The position numbers and the translations under genes were made by a program. From Clostridia bacterium (GTDB lineage: Bacteria > Bacillota_A > Clostridia > Oscillospirales > Acutalibacteraceae): 5,742 nt of DNA. Every line of letters begins with the position of its first letter. Within the stretch, counting starts at the first letter, position 1. Below are positions 4,865 through 5,742 of the stretch, piece by piece. The notes below the pieces were generated by a model. That model saw only the letters and a list, made by a program, of their open reading frames with translations, was not told the origin of the DNA and searched no databases. The DNA lies in NCBI GenBank assembly GCA_017547865.1, contig JAFYOA010000222.1:1-5742 (forward strand), in the 5' to 3' direction.

Positions 4865-5742
4865 TCAATCGTTGAAAAGATCGTGGTACTTGCGCACCTC
4901 GTAGTTTTCATCCAGAAAAGCCATATACAGTCCCTGCTGCATCGGTGTGCGCTCGTCAAACGGGAAACAATCCGCTACGCGGGAGGTCACCAGCACATGG
5001 CAGCAGAAGCCGAGCCCCAGCTTTTTATAGGTGGAAAGCTCGCTCTCCAAAAAGTTTTTCCGTCCCTCCTCATCGATGGCGCCCCAGCAGGATTCCGTAA
5101 TGAGCACGGGTTTGTTCATCTTTTCCCAGTGATCCAGCTTCCGCCGCAGGTAGCGTTCAAATTCCCCGGCGGGCAGGTCATCCACGTTGTAGGGGTGAAT
5201 GGTGATGACATCCAGAAATTCCTCAAAAAAGGCGATATCATCCACTACACTTTCCTGGGAGCTGTGATCTTTTGCCACAAACCAGCCCTGCTGCATATTG
5301 GCGTCGTCCTCCGGAATATACCCCTGGGTTCCCACGGTGACGGGCCGGGTGTCCCGGGCCTTGATCTCCTCGTACATCTCCTTGATAAAGCGGTAGATGC
5401 GTTCCTGCGCCGGGCGGGAACCATAGGTGTTGTTCAAAGGTTCATTGGAAATATCATGCACCAGCACATCTTTATCCGCCAGAAGCGCCAGAGATTCCTG
5501 CATATACCGGCGGTACACCGGCAGCATCTGTTCCTGCACACATTCTGCCGTATAGCCCCCAAAGGCCGGGGTGCCGAAGCAACTGTTGAAGTACCGGGGG
5601 ATCAGCTGCAGACCCTCTTCCTGTACAATCGTAAAGGCAGTATTCATATTCTGCAAATAACGCTCCCGGTCGGTACACCAGGCATCAAACGACAGGGTAA
5701 GCACCACGGTGTTGAAGGCCGGGAATTTTTCTTTGCCTTTCT
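4865..5742 (-). CDS. Clan GH-A glycoside hydrolase, GH5/cellulase-like, N-terminus cut by right edge
   Basis: The frame is open to the right edge; 291 residues are visible and the N-terminus (start, any signal peptide, first barrel strands) is missing. Numbering from the first full codon, the clan GH-A marks are DISNEPLNN with the acid/base Glu100, the ITIHPYN strand (His182, Tyr184) and VLITESCWG with the nucleophile Glu216. After that come a helix (GRKNFLESELSTYKKLG), GFCCHVLVTS and a C-terminal QQGLYMAFLDENYEVRKYHDLF. This is a retaining glycosidase barrel resembling GH5 and the 'sugar-binding cellulase-like' group. Substrate cannot be read from sequence; a beta-linked glucan, mannan or related glycan is possible. 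A GTG at 5707 is inside the barrel and is not the start. The gene has its own terminator and is separate from rubredoxin. Confidence 0.8.
   Translation of the reverse strand, partial: KGKEKFPAFNTVVLTLSFDAWCTDRERYLQNMNTAFTIVQEEGLQLIPRYFNSCFGTPAFGGYTAECVQEQMLPVYRRYMQESLALLADKDVLVHDISNEPLNNTYGSRPAQERIYRFIKEMYEEIKARDTRPVTVGTQGYIPEDDANMQQGWFVAKDHSSQESVVDDIAFFEEFLDVITIHPYNVDDLPAGEFERYLRRKLDHWEKMNKPVLITESCWGAIDEEGRKNFLESELSTYKKLGLGFCCHVLVTSRVADCFPFDERTPMQQGLYMAFLDENYEVRKYHDLFND

Noticed and set aside
5705..5707. GTG as the start of the GH5-like gene
   Set aside because: The frame stays open and protein-like (KEKFPAFNTV) to the edge, and starting here would delete the first strands of the barrel.

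Overview
The window looks like a gut-type Firmicute of the class Clostridia, probably the Oscillospiraceae/Faecalibacterium-Gemmiger neighbourhood. This is inference from strong GGAGG ribosome sites, moderate-to-high GC, an anaerobe's rubredoxin/rubrerythrin pair and carbohydrate-active enzymes; no rRNA or marker gene is present to fix the taxon.

Layout. Bases 1-230 hold an unrecognised minus-strand reading frame that runs off the left edge, merging awkwardly into the first of two tandem plus-strand DUF4190 membrane-protein genes (109-522, with no credible start; 559-930, intact). A plus-strand terminator (945-977) and a second hairpin (998-1035) separate this pair from a convergent block in which every gene lies on the minus strand. 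In order of transcription these are: a glycoside hydrolase of GH5/clan GH-A type, cut by the right edge (5742-4865); rubredoxin (4574-4416) and rubrerythrin (4340-3801) as a two-gene operon; a YghZ/Gpr-type aldo/keto reductase (3423-2425); and a GH88 unsaturated glucuronyl hydrolase (2256-1123). Each of the four minus-strand units ends in a recognisable terminator hairpin, and the three whose upstream region is visible each have a candidate sigma-70-type promoter, so they are separate transcription units rather than one long operon.

How the genes relate. Rubredoxin and rubrerythrin form an electron-transfer/peroxide-reduction pair typical of anaerobes. Their promoter has a perfect -35, 17-bp spacing and an extended -10, with a Fur/PerR-like AT-rich dyad just upstream. 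The aldo/keto reductase would remove reactive aldehydes such as methylglyoxal or L-glyceraldehyde 3-phosphate. GH88 and the GH5-like enzyme suggest use of uronic-acid-containing and other glycans, but no polysaccharide lyase, transporter or regulator is in view, so no complete utilisation locus is shown.

No tRNA, rRNA, CRISPR array, insertion sequence or clearly new system was found. The points most worth a second look are the join at the left end, the 21-bp-spaced direct repeats upstream of the aldo/keto reductase promoter, and the structured leader and putative operator of the rubredoxin operon.
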